Of a DNA stretch of 64,000 nt, positions 29,160-40,115 are shown piece after piece. The DNA is from Ailanthus altissimus (taxonomy: Eukaryota; Streptophyta; Magnoliopsida; Sapindales; Simaroubaceae), in the NCBI GenBank assembly GCA_946807835.1, contig OX327683.1, positions 6,639,001 through 6,703,000 on the forward strand. The letters are read 5' to 3'. Below the pieces are notes generated by a model. It was not told where the DNA came from. It made no database searches and saw nothing but the letters and a program-made list of their open reading frames with translations. Made by a program: the position numbers and the translations under genes. The stretch's first letter is position 1; the number at the start of each line of letters is the position of its first letter.

Positions 29160-30537
29160 TAATTTGCATATTTTTATTATTAATAGAGAATTATGCAAAA
29201 TATCTTATTGTCTCTCGTCTCAACACATACACACTGTTATGCCTATCACCTCTTATTACAACCATGAAAGCTTACAACACTATAAGAACCCTTTTTCAAC
29301 TTTAACGAAACACCGTTTTTGATCTAGCATTTTCAATAAAATCAAGTTTTTTTTGAGATCAAAAGCATATTTAACTTCTAATTACTCTCTTACTTTCAAG
29401 TCTAGGGAGTATCAATAAAAAGATTGAAATCTAATTATAAAGAGAGAGCTCTTTTTTTATTTTGAATCTTGTATAAAAATCTTTCAAAACTCCTTTCCAT
29501 AAAAAGGTGTTCTCTTATCAAATGCTTAGTTTTCACTCTGCAAAATTCTGAAATTAATTGCCATAATACTGATATTGTGGCACAAAATTCTTATTAAATC
29601 CATTGTTGCATTCTGAAGCTGTGTGCTTAGGCTTATAGTAGATCTAGCTTATTGGTTTACTAAAATAGTCTTCGTCTTCTTGAGTTATTTCCTTGACTTC
29701 CATTAAAGACATTTAGATTTCTGATATTGAAACCTCCCTGAGGACTTCTAGAAAAACCTCTTCTTACCTAGAACTCCATCTCTATTAAAGCCTCTACGAC
29801 CCTGACCATAACCAACATTTTCCCCATTCATACCTATACTAACTTGATTTCAAACTTCTTTTGATTTCCTTTTGTTTGAGCAAAATTAACTTTTGTTCTT
29901 ATACTAGAGGACCTCTGCTCCATTCTACACATTCTTGTATCAACATTAAAGACATCATCTCATTAAAAAGTCAGTGAAACCAAGCCTATTTTGAACATGA
30001 ATGATGACTAGATCATAATTCTTATCCATTCCATTCAAGACATGCCTAATCAGTTCTTTAATAATTAGACTACTAGCAACAGTTACATATCAGCTAGAGA
30101 TTTTGCTTTCGTGAAGAACTCAATAATAGCCAATGAGCCTTTTGAAATATGTTAAAGTTATGCTCTAATTGTCATAGTAAGAGTTTTAGATTAATTACTA
30201 AATTGTCGATCCACAACTTTCCAGAGATCAAACGAAGTTTTACATCTAAGCACAAACCTCAACATTGTTTCAATAATAGATGCTTGAAGCCATTCAAGAA
30301 GAATCTGACATGCATGTCTTGAAGTTGCCTGATCTAAGAATTGAGTTGGTGCTTTGATAGATCCATCTATGTACCCTTAACGTCCATAGCCACATGATGA
30401 TGATCTGTGTTTGTAACTTTCAGCAAAGAAATTTTGTTCAATCAAGCTTGATTTGAGCAGGAAAGGCAAGAGTAACAAATGAGAACTGTGTTGAAGAAGA
30501 GGAAGCTGAATTTGCCATAGCAAGGGCTCTAATACCA
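29160..30537 (-). mobile_element. Truncated Ty1/copia gag relic with primer site (minus strand)
   Basis: On the minus strand a PBS-like TGGTATTAGAGC (30526-30537) is followed by an ATG at 30518 opening MANSASSSSTQFSF. A gag-like but stop-riddled translation follows, with a glycine/arginine-rich piece (GYGQGRRGFNRDG, about 29800). This is the layout of copia elements whose gag starts just after the primer site. Protease, integrase and RT are not seen, so the element is truncated near 29.2 kb. Directly upstream of the primer site the sequence reads TTTAACA as an LTR end would. However, the segment beyond it behaves like a protein-coding relic (next entry), so no normal LTR is recognisable. Confidence 0.65.
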
Positions 30538-30544
30538 TGTTAAA

Positions 30545-31140
30545 GTTTTAGTTGGTCATTTCTTAAATTGTTGTAATGGGTCTTTCCTATCAGGACGAAA
30601 ACATACAGCGGGAGGGTCAAGAAACCTTTCGAGGGGGACCGAAAAGTCCACCACCACAGTGGTATATCATGCGATATACTCACTACAAGAACGCACCCAA
30701 TATCTGAGTTGCCATTTCTCGGTGAGAAGCATCGTGTCTTCATCGAGCCGTGACTCAAGATCCGCAGCAAAGCGCTCTACGAATCTCCAGTCAGGGGCAC
30801 AAGCCTCCACGAGCATCTGCCGCACCATTCCCAAATGAGAATTAGTAATTATAACTCCTTCAGGTAATGATTTTCAGTCTTCAAGAACTATATGGCCAAC
30901 TCCAGTTGGCTGCTAGGAGATGGGAAATAGATGGGGAAGAGCTCCATAGTAGAGACTTGACCTTGCTGACAACATGGATAAGCCTTAGTGGGAGACTTTC
31001 TTCAAGATGAGCAATGTCAAATAGCCCGATCTTTGCAATAGCTTGCGCCTGATCTTTTCTGGTGTATATAATTCAAGATCATCCAGTACCTCAGTAAATC
31101 TGGAACTGCTCATTAATCGCTTTGGAAAATACAGAGGAAG
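30545..31140 (-). pseudogene. Unidentified protein-coding relic (GC-richer, several in-frame stops)
   Basis: One minus-strand frame from 31140 to about 30550 gives coherent protein-like sequence interrupted by stops near 31000, 30920, 30885 and 30672. Readable pieces include FTEVLDDLELYTPEKIRRKL, EGVIITNSHLGMVRQMLVEA, ADLESRLDEDTMLLTEKWQ and FLDPPAVCFRPDRKD. Composition (GCG, GAG, CGG, CTC codons) is richer in G+C than the surroundings, and all pieces stay in the same frame. I do not recognise the protein. It lies between a PAO gene and a copia primer site, where an LTR would be expected. It may be a captured host-gene fragment or another old insertion. A TATAAATA on the minus strand (about 31208-31215) lies just upstream. 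Confidence 0.5.
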
Positions 31141-31834
31141 TCAAGAAGAATCTAGAAACATTTTATTATTGCAATTTCTAAAGATATCAAAGTGAATATA
31201 AGAGCCGATATTTATAGTGTTTCTTAACTCTCAGTACTGGCGGAAAAGGAAAATTCAAACTTATTTTGCTGTCTAACCAACTTATTGTGCACTAGCATCA
31301 TCTGATTTAATTTCAGCCTTCTGATCTTGTATCATCATCGAGAGTAATTAATTCTGTAATTTTAGATTGATCAAGCATTTTATCGTTTACGGTAAATGTG
31401 ATCTCTCCAAGCTCACTCAATTCTTTTACAATTTTATTGTATCATCTTCACGTAAATTAAATTATTTCCACCAACTCACGTAAAAAAAAAAGAAGAAAAT
31501 TAATAACAATAATGTAACAAAAATATATCAAATACATGTCTATTTTTAGTAAATAAGCAACTAATAAAATTTTTGTAAATACCCAACTAGTTAAAATTCA
31601 ACTAATAGTTAGTTTAAAGCTCAATTCATGGAAAATTTATATTTTTTTCTTCCCACGAAGAAGGAGGAATTCAAATTCAGAATTTTCATTTCAGTAGAAA
31701 AATAATATACTGCAAGTCATTTATCACTACCCGTTCAAGCAAGTGCAATTCAATTCATGGAAAATTTATTAATAATTAAAAGTTATACGCAAAAAGACAG
31801 TACAAACAAAGAAACTCCATTTTAATCTCTCCCT
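31141..31834. other. Spacer downstream of the PAO gene
   Basis: AT-rich, with no coding frame. The part next to 31835 probably contains the PAO 3' UTR on the minus strand. The left part holds the TATA-like motif upstream of the coding relic. Confidence 0.4.
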
Positions 31835-34800
31835 TTAGCCATTAATGGTACCACGTCGTTCACAAGACTGTTTGAGACACTTGATCAAATCATTTGCTGT
31901 ATTAATACCTGCATATAATAAATTAAAAAGGAAATAAAAAAAATATATTATGAGAAATCGTCTAAAAAATACTCTATGATTAAACATAAGTTAAATGTCT
32001 GTAGCTTATTAATATGAGAGACATAACCTGAAAAATAAGCACCATCTGTATATCCTAAATATGTTGAATTAGTATGCTCCCCTGCGAAGTAAACTGGACC
32101 AGCTGGTTTCTGTATTTATTAAAGAAATTAGAACTTTTTTCCATTTTTGGTCCCCAAGAGTTGAAATAAAATTAATTAATAAAATACTGGAATTAAAATT
32201 TTAGTATAATACTATAAATAATTTGAATTATCGGATCAAATAGAGAAATTAAGAATGATAATGTTCAACTATTAATCTAACGGAATTAAATAATCTCACT
32301 ATCAATACCGCTAAAACCTTTTTAGCATTGTAAAATAATTTATTTTTTTATGAGAACTTGAAAAAAAAAAAAAGGTTCTAAACAAAATTTTGTTTTTTAA
32401 CAATTCTGCGTACAAAAAAATTGTCAATCTTCCTTTTAAAAACGTGTATTTATATGTCGGTAGAAGTAAGAATTCTATGTAATATAAAGTTAAGGGAATG
32501 TGCATTTGCTTACCTTTAAATCATTGTAACTACGTTTGCTATAACCATTGGGCCAATTGGAGTAGGTGCCTTTGTAGAATCTATTAGACCACCATCTTGG
32601 CACTAGAATGCTTAGCGGCTCTGGGATTTTGTTTCCAAACAATTTTCGCAGCACATTCACGGCTTCTGCTTTTGTCTTCTCATCTGATTGTTGCTCTATC
32701 CTTCTTGATTCTTCGTCTGTTACCGTCACAAATAGAATGTTGGATCCCGGTAGTTCTTTCTCCAAATGCTGTAATCACACCTCATTTTGTAACCACAATA
32801 ATCCGTATTAGAGGGTAATGATCATGAACTTATTTGTGTTTAAAAGAAAAAAAAATTACAAACTGATGAATTTACAGCAATCCCATTGCAAAGTCTAAGA
32901 TACATGACATTGTCATCACTTCATCAATTCTATAAACAGATCGAAAAATAGTTTTGATTTAAGATACATTTCAATAGTGATAAACGCACTTTCAAAATTT
33001 AAATAACTTCATTTAAAAAAAAACACTGAAATTTTTATTAGGAGAAGATAATCAAAATGGATAACATATATATACCTGCCAAAATGGATAATATCCACGT
33101 CTTTCGTGGGCATAAAGGAAGAACTCAGTACCAGGGCCAGTTGGCCAGAATTTGTAGGGGAATTTTAGAAATATCTTTGTATACACAGCCATGTCGAAAT
33201 TGTTGATCGCCAGAGTTTTCCATAGCTAATAAAATAAAATAAAATCGTTAGTTAAATTTAAATTTAAATTATCACACGAATAAAAAAGCATAGCCCTTGT
33301 CAAAAAGATGTAATGAAAATGAAAGCGTAAGAAAATAGATAGCTTACAGGCAAATTTGGTTTGAACTCAATGAGGTTACTCTGAAGGACTCCGACGCTTG
33401 CAGTGACAATGGCATATTTTGCTTGGTATATTAAGCCATCTTCTGTTTTAACTATTACTTTATCCTTAGAGTAACTGATCTTTCTCACCGCCTGCAATTT
33501 TTACTTTATGATCTCTGCATTGTCATATCATGTTAATTTTAATCGAGAATCTCAGAAGTTCAAATTTTCAGGCAAGAGTAAAAAGATAAAGAGTAGTTTC
33601 AATAGTAATGCTTTTTGAACTCCGACTGTCATTCGGTACATAGTGGGTGATACGTAATGCTTTCTGAAAAAGTACTTACAGATACTAACACTTTACAGGT
33701 ATTAAAAACAGTTGAAATTCATATTCGTCGGGGGTATTTTTCTGAGAAGCACTTCCTAATGTTATCGAGTAAAATGCTTACAGAAGCATTTAACATCATA
33801 AGAATCATTTCATATGCTTTTTTTTTTCATTAACATTAAAAAGGTAATATTATTTGAAATGGGTATGAAAAGAAAATTAGTGAGTTACCTTGTTTAGCTT
33901 GAGCCTAGGATCCCTGATAATTCCATTCTTATGGGAGAGGAACTGTTTGGCAATATTAAGAACAACACTTTCAAAGCCCCTGGGATCAGCAACAAAATAA
34001 GAATCTTCACCAAAATCCGTCATCTGATGCCGAGGAAATGTGGACTTCAAACTTGTAATTCTCGGTGGCTCCGCATCTTCAAAATCATGGTAATAAAAAT
34101 CAATCGCCATTTCAAGCGGAGTCCTCGGAACCCTGCATCACATGCATCGACTCATTCACTGATTTTCTCCTTTTTTTTTTTAAGTATTACGTTACAACTA
34201 CTGTTGGATAACGGCTTTCTAACAATTGAAAGAATGAAAATTCTCTAATTATTACCAGGGTTTGAATTTCTGATTTAAACTAAAAAGGTACACAAACTTT
34301 GCTACCAACAACCACTGTTGGATAACTGTATTCTAACAATTGAAAGAATGAAAATTCTCTAATATTTATCACAGATTGAACTTCTGATCTAAACTAGAAA
34401 GGTACACAAACTTTGCTGTTGAAGTAAATATTGTGGTGCGTCTTCTACATTAATTGTTAATGATTGCAAATTCTTAATTTTGTGAGCAAATCTGGGGGGC
34501 CAAATATCCACGTTGTAAAACTAATGGATAGAGTTATAAATAAATCTATATTTTAGGATTTTTAGGATCCATGCATAAGTATACCAGATATCAAATGAGG
34601 AGAGAACATTTTGGGGCAGATTTGAAAATCTAAAAAGTAAAATGGGCAAAATGTAAGAATCGTAAAATTGTAAGGGTGAAAAGTTTAAAAATCTAGCTTT
34701 TATAAATAAGCTAACCACTTTATTAGTTTAATAATTTGGTACAACACTTTTAATGTGAAGATGCTGGTTCAGTTGGGCCAACCTTCCTCCATAAAGAGGG

Positions 34801-36059
34801 ATTGAATTGTAATAGTATGATTTATAAAGAGTACTAGTTTATTTGTAAGTTGATTTGTTAAAAAAAAAAATCATATTATAAATAAACTATATATTAAATA
34901 AAAGATATTGGGCAGGGACCCTCAAGGTCCTGCTGAATGTCCGCCCTGCTGTGTCTTGATCTTTAATAGTTAACGGAGAAAATTAAAGGCAAGAATTTAT
35001 TTCCTAAAATGTGACAAAACATAAAGATTTAAAGAGCTAAATAATAAAACACTAAAGGAAATCTCTCTCGTATATAATGTTATTTGCTTACTGCTTGAAT
35101 AGGCGTTGTGATCCCAAAATTGATACATCATCATCAGAAGGTAAGCTTTCTGAGAGTTTAAGGCTAAACTCGTCTCTTGTTTCTGCAACTTTAAACGCAG
35201 AATCCACCACCTGTTTCTGGTATAATCCACCCCTGTGCGGACAAAGGTTATATTAGTTAATTAATTAAGTACCTTATGTCATGATTTTCAACCTATCTTT
35301 TTTTTTAAAAAAAATGAAAAAAAGAAACTACCTTTTAATGGGTATAATAAAAAGCATCTTCTCATTTTTGTTTTCTTTGAACATGTGTTCTTAGGACTAA
35401 TATTATCCTATGACAAAAAGAACAGAAAACGAAAGAAATCTTTATATGTATATGAGAATTATTAGTAAATGCTCACGTGTATAAATCTTTTTGAAGTTCA
35501 TATATTCGGTCAGATCAAGAGAAAATCTTAATTCAATAATTATATAATTGAAAAAAAAGAGAGACTAGAAAGGAATTGTTGGTACTCTTGTTTGTAAATG
35601 TTGGATGAGATATTTCCATAGTCAGAGTAGAAAGTCCTGAGCTTGATTTTCTTAGCAATTGCCATTGATGGACTAGACTTTGGACCCCCAGTAAAGAGCC
35701 AATTAGCACCCATTTCAATTGTTTGTCCAGCAATATTGCCTCTGTGAATCCTGCCACCAATCCTGGAGGTTGCTTCTAATATTATGAAATCACTATATCC
35801 AGCATCTTCAAGTGTCTTTGCTGCCATAATGCCTGATGATGGAAACAAATTAACAATATAATTATCACACACAAACAAACCCACTTTATGAATATTTTTC
35901 AAATTTGGAAATGCTTATATAGTTTCTCGTTGTTGTATCACCTGACATTCCAGCGCCGATGATGATGACAGAGGGCGACGGCGGAGGCCTGGAAGCCGTG
36001 GCCACTAAGAAGAAACTGAAAATTAGGGCAAACACCATGGCTGAGTCTGAAACCTTCAT
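31835..36059 (-). CDS. FAD-dependent polyamine oxidase with signal peptide (apoplastic-type PAO)
   Basis: Oxidises spermidine/spermine and yields H2O2; maize PAO of this type works in the cell wall. Nine exons: 35942-36059, 35586-35832, 35092-35232, 33889-34132, 33348-33491, 33076-33225, 32514-32768, 32028-32109, 31835-31908. They total 1455 bp (484 aa); all introns are GT-AG and all phases agree. N-terminus: hydrophobic [15 protein letters not shown] (residues 8-22), likely a cleaved signal, then the FAD dinucleotide motif [10 protein letters not shown] (31-40) and EATSRIGGR. The active-site Glu context is IEMGANW; the conserved Lys (maize Lys300) lies in KIFLKFP. The C-terminal FAD-binding YFAGEHT and YTDGAYFSG are present. 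The protein ends ERRGTING, without the peroxisomal SRL/SRM-type tail of PAO2-4, supporting secretion. Donor GTACCA of exon 2 is unusual but fits frame and homology. Intron 3 carries a tandem duplication. It appears intact. Substrate preference cannot be read from sequence. Confidence 0.93.
34195..34417. repeat. Tandem duplication (about 110-bp unit) in a PAO intron
   Basis: Units at about 34195-34303 and 34307-34417 share ACTGTTGGATAAC, TCTAACAATTGAAAGAATGA and GGTACACAAACTTTGCT in the same order. About 10-15 percent divergence by eye. Located in the intron between exons 3 and 4. Confidence 0.8.
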
Positions 36060-36480
36060 GTTTTTTTTCTTCTTACTAGAGTGTTTGTAAAGTTATAAGT
36101 TGGCTCACGGGATTTCAGGTAGTTGGATTATAATGGTAGCCAATCAGCCATCCAATTTAGACCGGAAAATAATTAATTAGACATATGCAAAGGAAGTTTG
36201 TGAACTTTTTTGTGGTAGGGTAATATTTTATTTTATTTTTGTTTAATTAATTTTTACCTTTTTAAGTGCTTTGGCGCTTCCATTAAATTTTGCCTTAAGA
36301 ACAAAAATGGCATGTTTCTTAGTCGGTGCAGCTGCATTCAAACACCATCTGCCTCGCTCAAAAAAAGGGCTTCTCGCAATTGACGGTTGTTCCCACAGCT
36401 ATGTGTACTTTCTTGAGATTAAGAGTTCAAGTTCTAATAAGGATAGATGATTTATTCCTTCTGTTTTGTGAGAATTTAAC
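36060..36480 (-). promoter_or_regulatory. Upstream region of the PAO gene
   Basis: The short leader before the ATG is A-rich on the minus strand. A weak TATA-like TTATAACTT lies near 36090-36098. No firm regulatory element can be assigned. Confidence 0.3.
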
Positions 36481-36860
36481 ATTTTAGTTATAGTAGAATA
36501 TGCTTAAAATTATATATGTTATTCTTGATAATTAAGTAGGGTTTGTTTTAAATACATATTTTTTGGTTTGTGAGCGATGGGCTCAAAGTTATACTTATTA
36601 CTTTCGAGGATTTCAATCGAATAATTTAAGTGAGATATGTTTAAAATTATACATATTACTCCTAATAATTTTAATAATATAATTCATGATAAAATTTGTC
36701 TTAAAGATGTACTTTGTTGTCTGAAATAGTATGTACTTAAAATTGTACTTATTAATCTCGATGATTTTGATAGTATAATTTGAGTGGAGTGTATCTTAAA
36801 ATTATATGTATTACTCTTAAAAAAGTTTTGATTGTATAGTTTAAGTATAATATTAATAGT
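36480..36860. repeat. Degenerate repeats, four copies of a 40-bp phrase
   Basis: Variants of TGTTTAAAATTATACATATTACT followed by CTTGATAATTTT (spacing 60-130 bp) occur at about 36500, 36637, 36732 and 36790. Non-coding and AT-rich; origin unknown. Confidence 0.45.
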
Positions 36861-37043
36861 ATAATAATGTGATATTAATATTATAATATAATAGATGTAA
36901 TCTTAAAAAAAAAAAAGACCCTCTCCATTGTCTTTTCTAATTGTCATTATTTGTCCCTTTTTTTTTCTTGTTCATATTTGGCTATATAACTATGATAGAT
37001 ACGATTATGAATCAAAAAACTGTTCAACATACAAGATGCCTAA
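36861..37043. other. Left flank of the chromovirus insertion
   Basis: Non-coding. It ends in CTAA, which is repeated directly after the element at 40634-40637, consistent with a 4-bp (or decayed 5-bp) target duplication. Confidence 0.5.
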
Positions 37044-37574
37044 TGTCACGCCCCAAATATTCTCAAGCAATTATTCGAGTATTTGGCGCGCGACAAGACC
37101 ACCAAGGGGGTGTCTTAGTCCATTTTTGGTTAAATGGGCTAGAGCTTCTAGAAGGCCCATGAAGTTGGGTTGAGGCCACATTAATGTGGTAGGTGGGAGA
37201 ATAATCTAGAAAAGGCATATTCCTTTGGATATACTTTTGGTAGTTGGCATCTTTTGGAATATTCCTTAGCATATTCTCCTCTTTAGATTTGGACCATTGG
37301 ATTAGAGTTAATCCTAGCCGTCCATTGTATATAGCTTTAGCTATAAATAGGTGGAGTTCTCATTTGAGAATCCATCCTCCAAATTGTAGAAATACTCTTA
37401 GCTTGTAAGTGTATAGCTTTGTAATCTCTCTTTAGTAATAAAATACGAGAGCATTCTCTCAAACACTTGGTGTGCTTCTTCTTCATCTCTTTCTTTGGTT
37501 ATTGGGGTCTTATAGGCTGCTTAGCACTAGCAAGTGTCTAAGGCCGCACGGTTTCGAGAAATCGGGTCGTGACA
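37044..37574 (+). repeat. 5' LTR of the chromovirus derivative
   Basis: 531 bp. Promoter TATAAATA at 37342-37349 and a poly(A)-type AATAAA at 37437-37442 give a plausible U3-R-U5 layout. It also contains palindromic TATATAGCTTTAGCTATA just upstream of and overlapping the TATA region. Confidence 0.93.
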
Positions 37575-37576
37575 AG

Positions 37577-37588
37577 TGGTATCAGAGC
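37577..37588 (+). other. Primer-binding site of the chromovirus derivative
   Basis: TGGTATCAGAGC two bases after the LTR end: perfect initiator-Met tRNA complement. Confidence 0.9.
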
Positions 37589-37601
37589 GGGTACAAAGAA
37601 G

Positions 37602-40115
37602 ATGGTGAAGGAAGTTGTTGGAACATCGGGGATTACTCAAGGGAAGGGTAGAGACCCCAAAGCTAGGAGACATGGGAGTATTTCGTCAGAAAAGTTCGTT
37701 GATCCGAACCATGATCTAGGGGACATGGTTATGAAGCTCGGTGGTGCTGTGAGCAAGGCGACAGACCGCCTTGGGGAGTTGGAGGAGCAAGTCCAGAATG
37801 TCGAGGTAGGCCTCGATACTCAAGGTGACGAGCTGCGCTCCCTCATCGAAAGCTCCATTGACGAGCATGCTGATAAGCAACGGGACTGGATCAAGGCTTT
37901 TCAGGAGAAGGTTTACAACGCCATGGACAAGGTTCAAGCCCAAGTAGAAGAGCTACGAAAGGGGTTTGAAGATGTCAAGGAGGATGTGGTGTTGTGCAAG
38001 CGAGCGGTCGCTAATGGCGTAGCTACTCAAACTGCGGTGGCTGCACCAAGGGTCGAGGCCCCTAAACCGAAGGAGTTTAGCGGCAGACGGGATGCCAAGG
38101 AGCTTGACAACTTCTTTTGGCAAATGGAGAGGTATTTCGGCGCTATGGGCGTGCGGGACGAACACAAGGTAAGTACCGCAACTTTATATCTTTCCAATCA
38201 TGCAATTCTGTGGTGGCGTAGGAAAAGCGAGGAGATTCGCAAGGGTACATGCACCATAGACACATGGGATGAATTGCAACGGGAGTTAAAACGCCAATTC
38301 TATCCGGAGAATGTGGCGCATGACGCTCGCAAGCGGTTGAAGGAGTTGAAACAAACAAAGTCCATTGGGGAGTATGTAGAGGAGTACTCTTTGCTGATGC
38401 TGCAAATCCGCAACATGGCCGAGGAGGACTTGTTGTTCAATTTCCTGGACGGGTTACAATCCTGGGCTGCCAATGAGTTGAAGCGGCGTGGAGTGCAGAA
38501 TATATCCGACGCCCTTACAATGGCGGAGTCGCTCATGGATTACCGCAAGGGGGATTCGGAAAAGTCCAGAAATTCTAAACCCAATCACAGTAAGGGTGGG
38601 GAAGCCAAGGAGTTTCAGCCTCCGGAGAGCAAGGAGGAGAAAGGCAAACCGCCCAAGTGGAAGGAGCAGAAACGCAACGGCCATAGAGGTAATAGTCCGA
38701 AGTCTAACTGTTTTCTCTGCGATGGGGATCATTGGGTGAAGGACTGTCCGAAAAAGAAGGCTTTCAATGCAATGTATGAGGCAAAATACGGGGACGGACA
38801 GAGCCGTATGGGTTGTATGCAGCTGTTCAATTCCATCAAAGCCAAGCGGCGTGCCGATGCGCCAACGGGGACTGCGCTCATGTACATTGAAGCCTATGTC
38901 AATTGCATCAAGACTCAAGTGTTAGTTGATACGGGGGCTACGCACAACTTCATTAAGCGTGCGGAAGCGGAACGCTTGGGCCTTTATGTAGAGAAAGGAG
39001 AGAGATACCTCAAGTTCGTGAATGCAAGAGCCAAGCCGCTAGATGGGGTGGTTCGTGGAGCTGAAATTCACATTGGCAAATGGCACGGTGAGGTAAATTT
39101 CTCGGTAGCACCTCTCGATGATTTTGATGTGGTGCTAGGTATGGAGTTCTTACGGCAGTACAATGTGGTGTTACTTCCTCAACACAACTATATGTGTATT
39201 TTGGAAGGAGGGCCTCGAATGATTCCGACGGTAGACATGCCCAAGGGTGGGCGATCCAAGCCAAACGCCAAGGTCCTTTCCGCAATGCAACTAAGGGTAG
39301 ATGCTGGGCGCAAAGGAGGGTTACATTCAGCCTCAACAACGGAGGTGAATGATGCGGCAAATGGGGGCAAGGATGAAATACCGAAGGTTGCTGCAGAAGT
39401 GCTCGGGGAGCGCAATGGGGTCAAGCCTACTGCCATACCGGAAGAACCGCCTTCAAGAGATGTAATTGAGGGCAAGTTGGAGCTTGAGATTACGCTTCCA
39501 ACTATGGGGTTGACGCCTCCATCGGAGATGGGAGAGCTGCAGGGGCAGCTTGAGGAGTTGTTGGATGCGGGTGTCATCCAAAAGTCCAAGGTGTCACATG
39601 ATGTGCAGTTTCAGCACAAGGAGTGGGTCGAAGACAAGCAGCGGCGTGTCAAGCATAGTGCGGGGGACTTAGTGATGGAGATGATACTTCCACCACAACG
39701 CAAGTCAGCACGCCCACTTCACAAGGGCCTTGATCGTGGGGACGAAGGGCCAAGGTTAATTGCCAAGAGAGTTGGCAACGTCTCGCATAAGGTGGAGTTA
39801 CCTTCGAGACAGCGGCAGTGGCGACATCAGGTGCATTCCGCAAGCTGTTGGAAGCAGTACCGTGGAGGTACGGGAGATGCAGAATTTGAGCCACACAACC
39901 GGGAACCTTTGGGGATTTCCACATGCCATGACAAAGGGGAGAAACTCAGCATGAGCCTCGAGTACTTTGTCGAGTGGAAAGGGTTGCCGGATGGGAGAAC
40001 ACGCTTGGGATACGAGAGCGCACAGCCAGATTTTGCAGAACGGGGTGCGCAAGTTCCAGTGAAGACGCGACGAGGGCGTCGCGTGAATTTGGTGGGGGAG
40101 AATGTCACGCCCTAA
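37602..40115 (+). CDS. Gag-protease fused in frame to integrase C-terminus/chromodomain (837 aa)
   Basis: Start chosen at ATG 37602; the frame is open upstream only from a GTG inside the LTR. It ends at TAA 40113-40115 inside the 3' LTR. N-terminal region charged and coiled-coil-like (about residues 40-120); gag core with LWWRRKSEEI and LKRQFYPEN (about 205-240); CCHC-type knuckle CFLCDGDHWVKDC (370-382, C-x2-C-x3-H-x4-C); aspartic protease DTGATHNF (from 443) with VVLGMEFL downstream. Near residues 645-663 the RT lead-in ELQGQLEELLDAGVIQKSK is seen. The frame then passes directly into an integrase tail (KEWVEDKQRRVKHSAGDLV; EGPRLIAKRVGNVSHKVELP, about 674-735) and a chromodomain (LEYFVEWKGLPDG, about 786). 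The usual RT, RNase H and integrase core of several hundred residues are absent. Parts between tail and chromodomain look decayed. Expression is untested. Confidence 0.9.
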   Translation: MVKEVVGTSGITQGKGRDPKARRHGSISSEKFVDPNHDLGDMVMKLGGAVSKATDRLGELEEQVQNVEVGLDTQGDELRSLIESSIDEHADKQRDWIKAFQEKVYNAMDKVQAQVEELRKGFEDVKEDVVLCKRAVANGVATQTAVAAPRVEAPKPKEFSGRRDAKELDNFFWQMERYFGAMGVRDEHKVSTATLYLSNHAILWWRRKSEEIRKGTCTIDTWDELQRELKRQFYPENVAHDARKRLKELKQTKSIGEYVEEYSLLMLQIRNMAEEDLLFNFLDGLQSWAANELKRRGVQNISDALTMAESLMDYRKGDSEKSRNSKPNHSKGGEAKEFQPPESKEEKGKPPKWKEQKRNGHRGNSPKSNCFLCDGDHWVKDCPKKKAFNAMYEAKYGDGQSRMGCMQLFNSIKAKRRADAPTGTALMYIEAYVNCIKTQVLVDTGATHNFIKRAEAERLGLYVEKGERYLKFVNARAKPLDGVVRGAEIHIGKWHGEVNFSVAPLDDFDVVLGMEFLRQYNVVLLPQHNYMCILEGGPRMIPTVDMPKGGRSKPNAKVLSAMQLRVDAGRKGGLHSASTTEVNDAANGGKDEIPKVAAEVLGERNGVKPTAIPEEPPSRDVIEGKLELEITLPTMGLTPPSEMGELQGQLEELLDAGVIQKSKVSHDVQFQHKEWVEDKQRRVKHSAGDLVMEMILPPQRKSARPLHKGLDRGDEGPRLIAKRVGNVSHKVELPSRQRQWRHQVHSASCWKQYRGGTGDAEFEPHNREPLGISTCHDKGEKLSMSLEYFVEWKGLPDGRTRLGYESAQPDFAERGAQVPVKTRRGRRVNLVGENVTP
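40089..40102 (+). other. Polypurine tract of the chromovirus derivative
   Basis: GGTGGGGGAGAA immediately precedes the 3' LTR; it also codes for the last residues of the fusion frame. Confidence 0.8.

Larger units (their letters stand above)
25714..29160. other. Long AT-rich intergenic region without genes
   Basis: No host exon is recognisable. Small structures: a (TA)n run at about 26548-26562; a patch of four degenerate repeats at 27045-27235 (separate entry); an imperfectly repeated ATAATACATAGTTTGA phrase at about 28305-28400; and a TA/TG microsatellite at about 28796-28828. The first 300 bp could belong to the same old host sequence as 21130-21345. The rest is unassigned. Confidence 0.5.

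Noticed and set aside
37063..37272. Minus-strand 69-codon frame repeated at 40122-40331
   Set aside because: It lies inside both LTRs and is duplicated only because the LTRs are; no domain is seen.
38454..38918. Minus-strand 154-codon frame and other overlapping frames at 37.7-40.1 kb
   Set aside because: Antisense or shifted shadows of the chromovirus gag-protease frame, which has clear domains.
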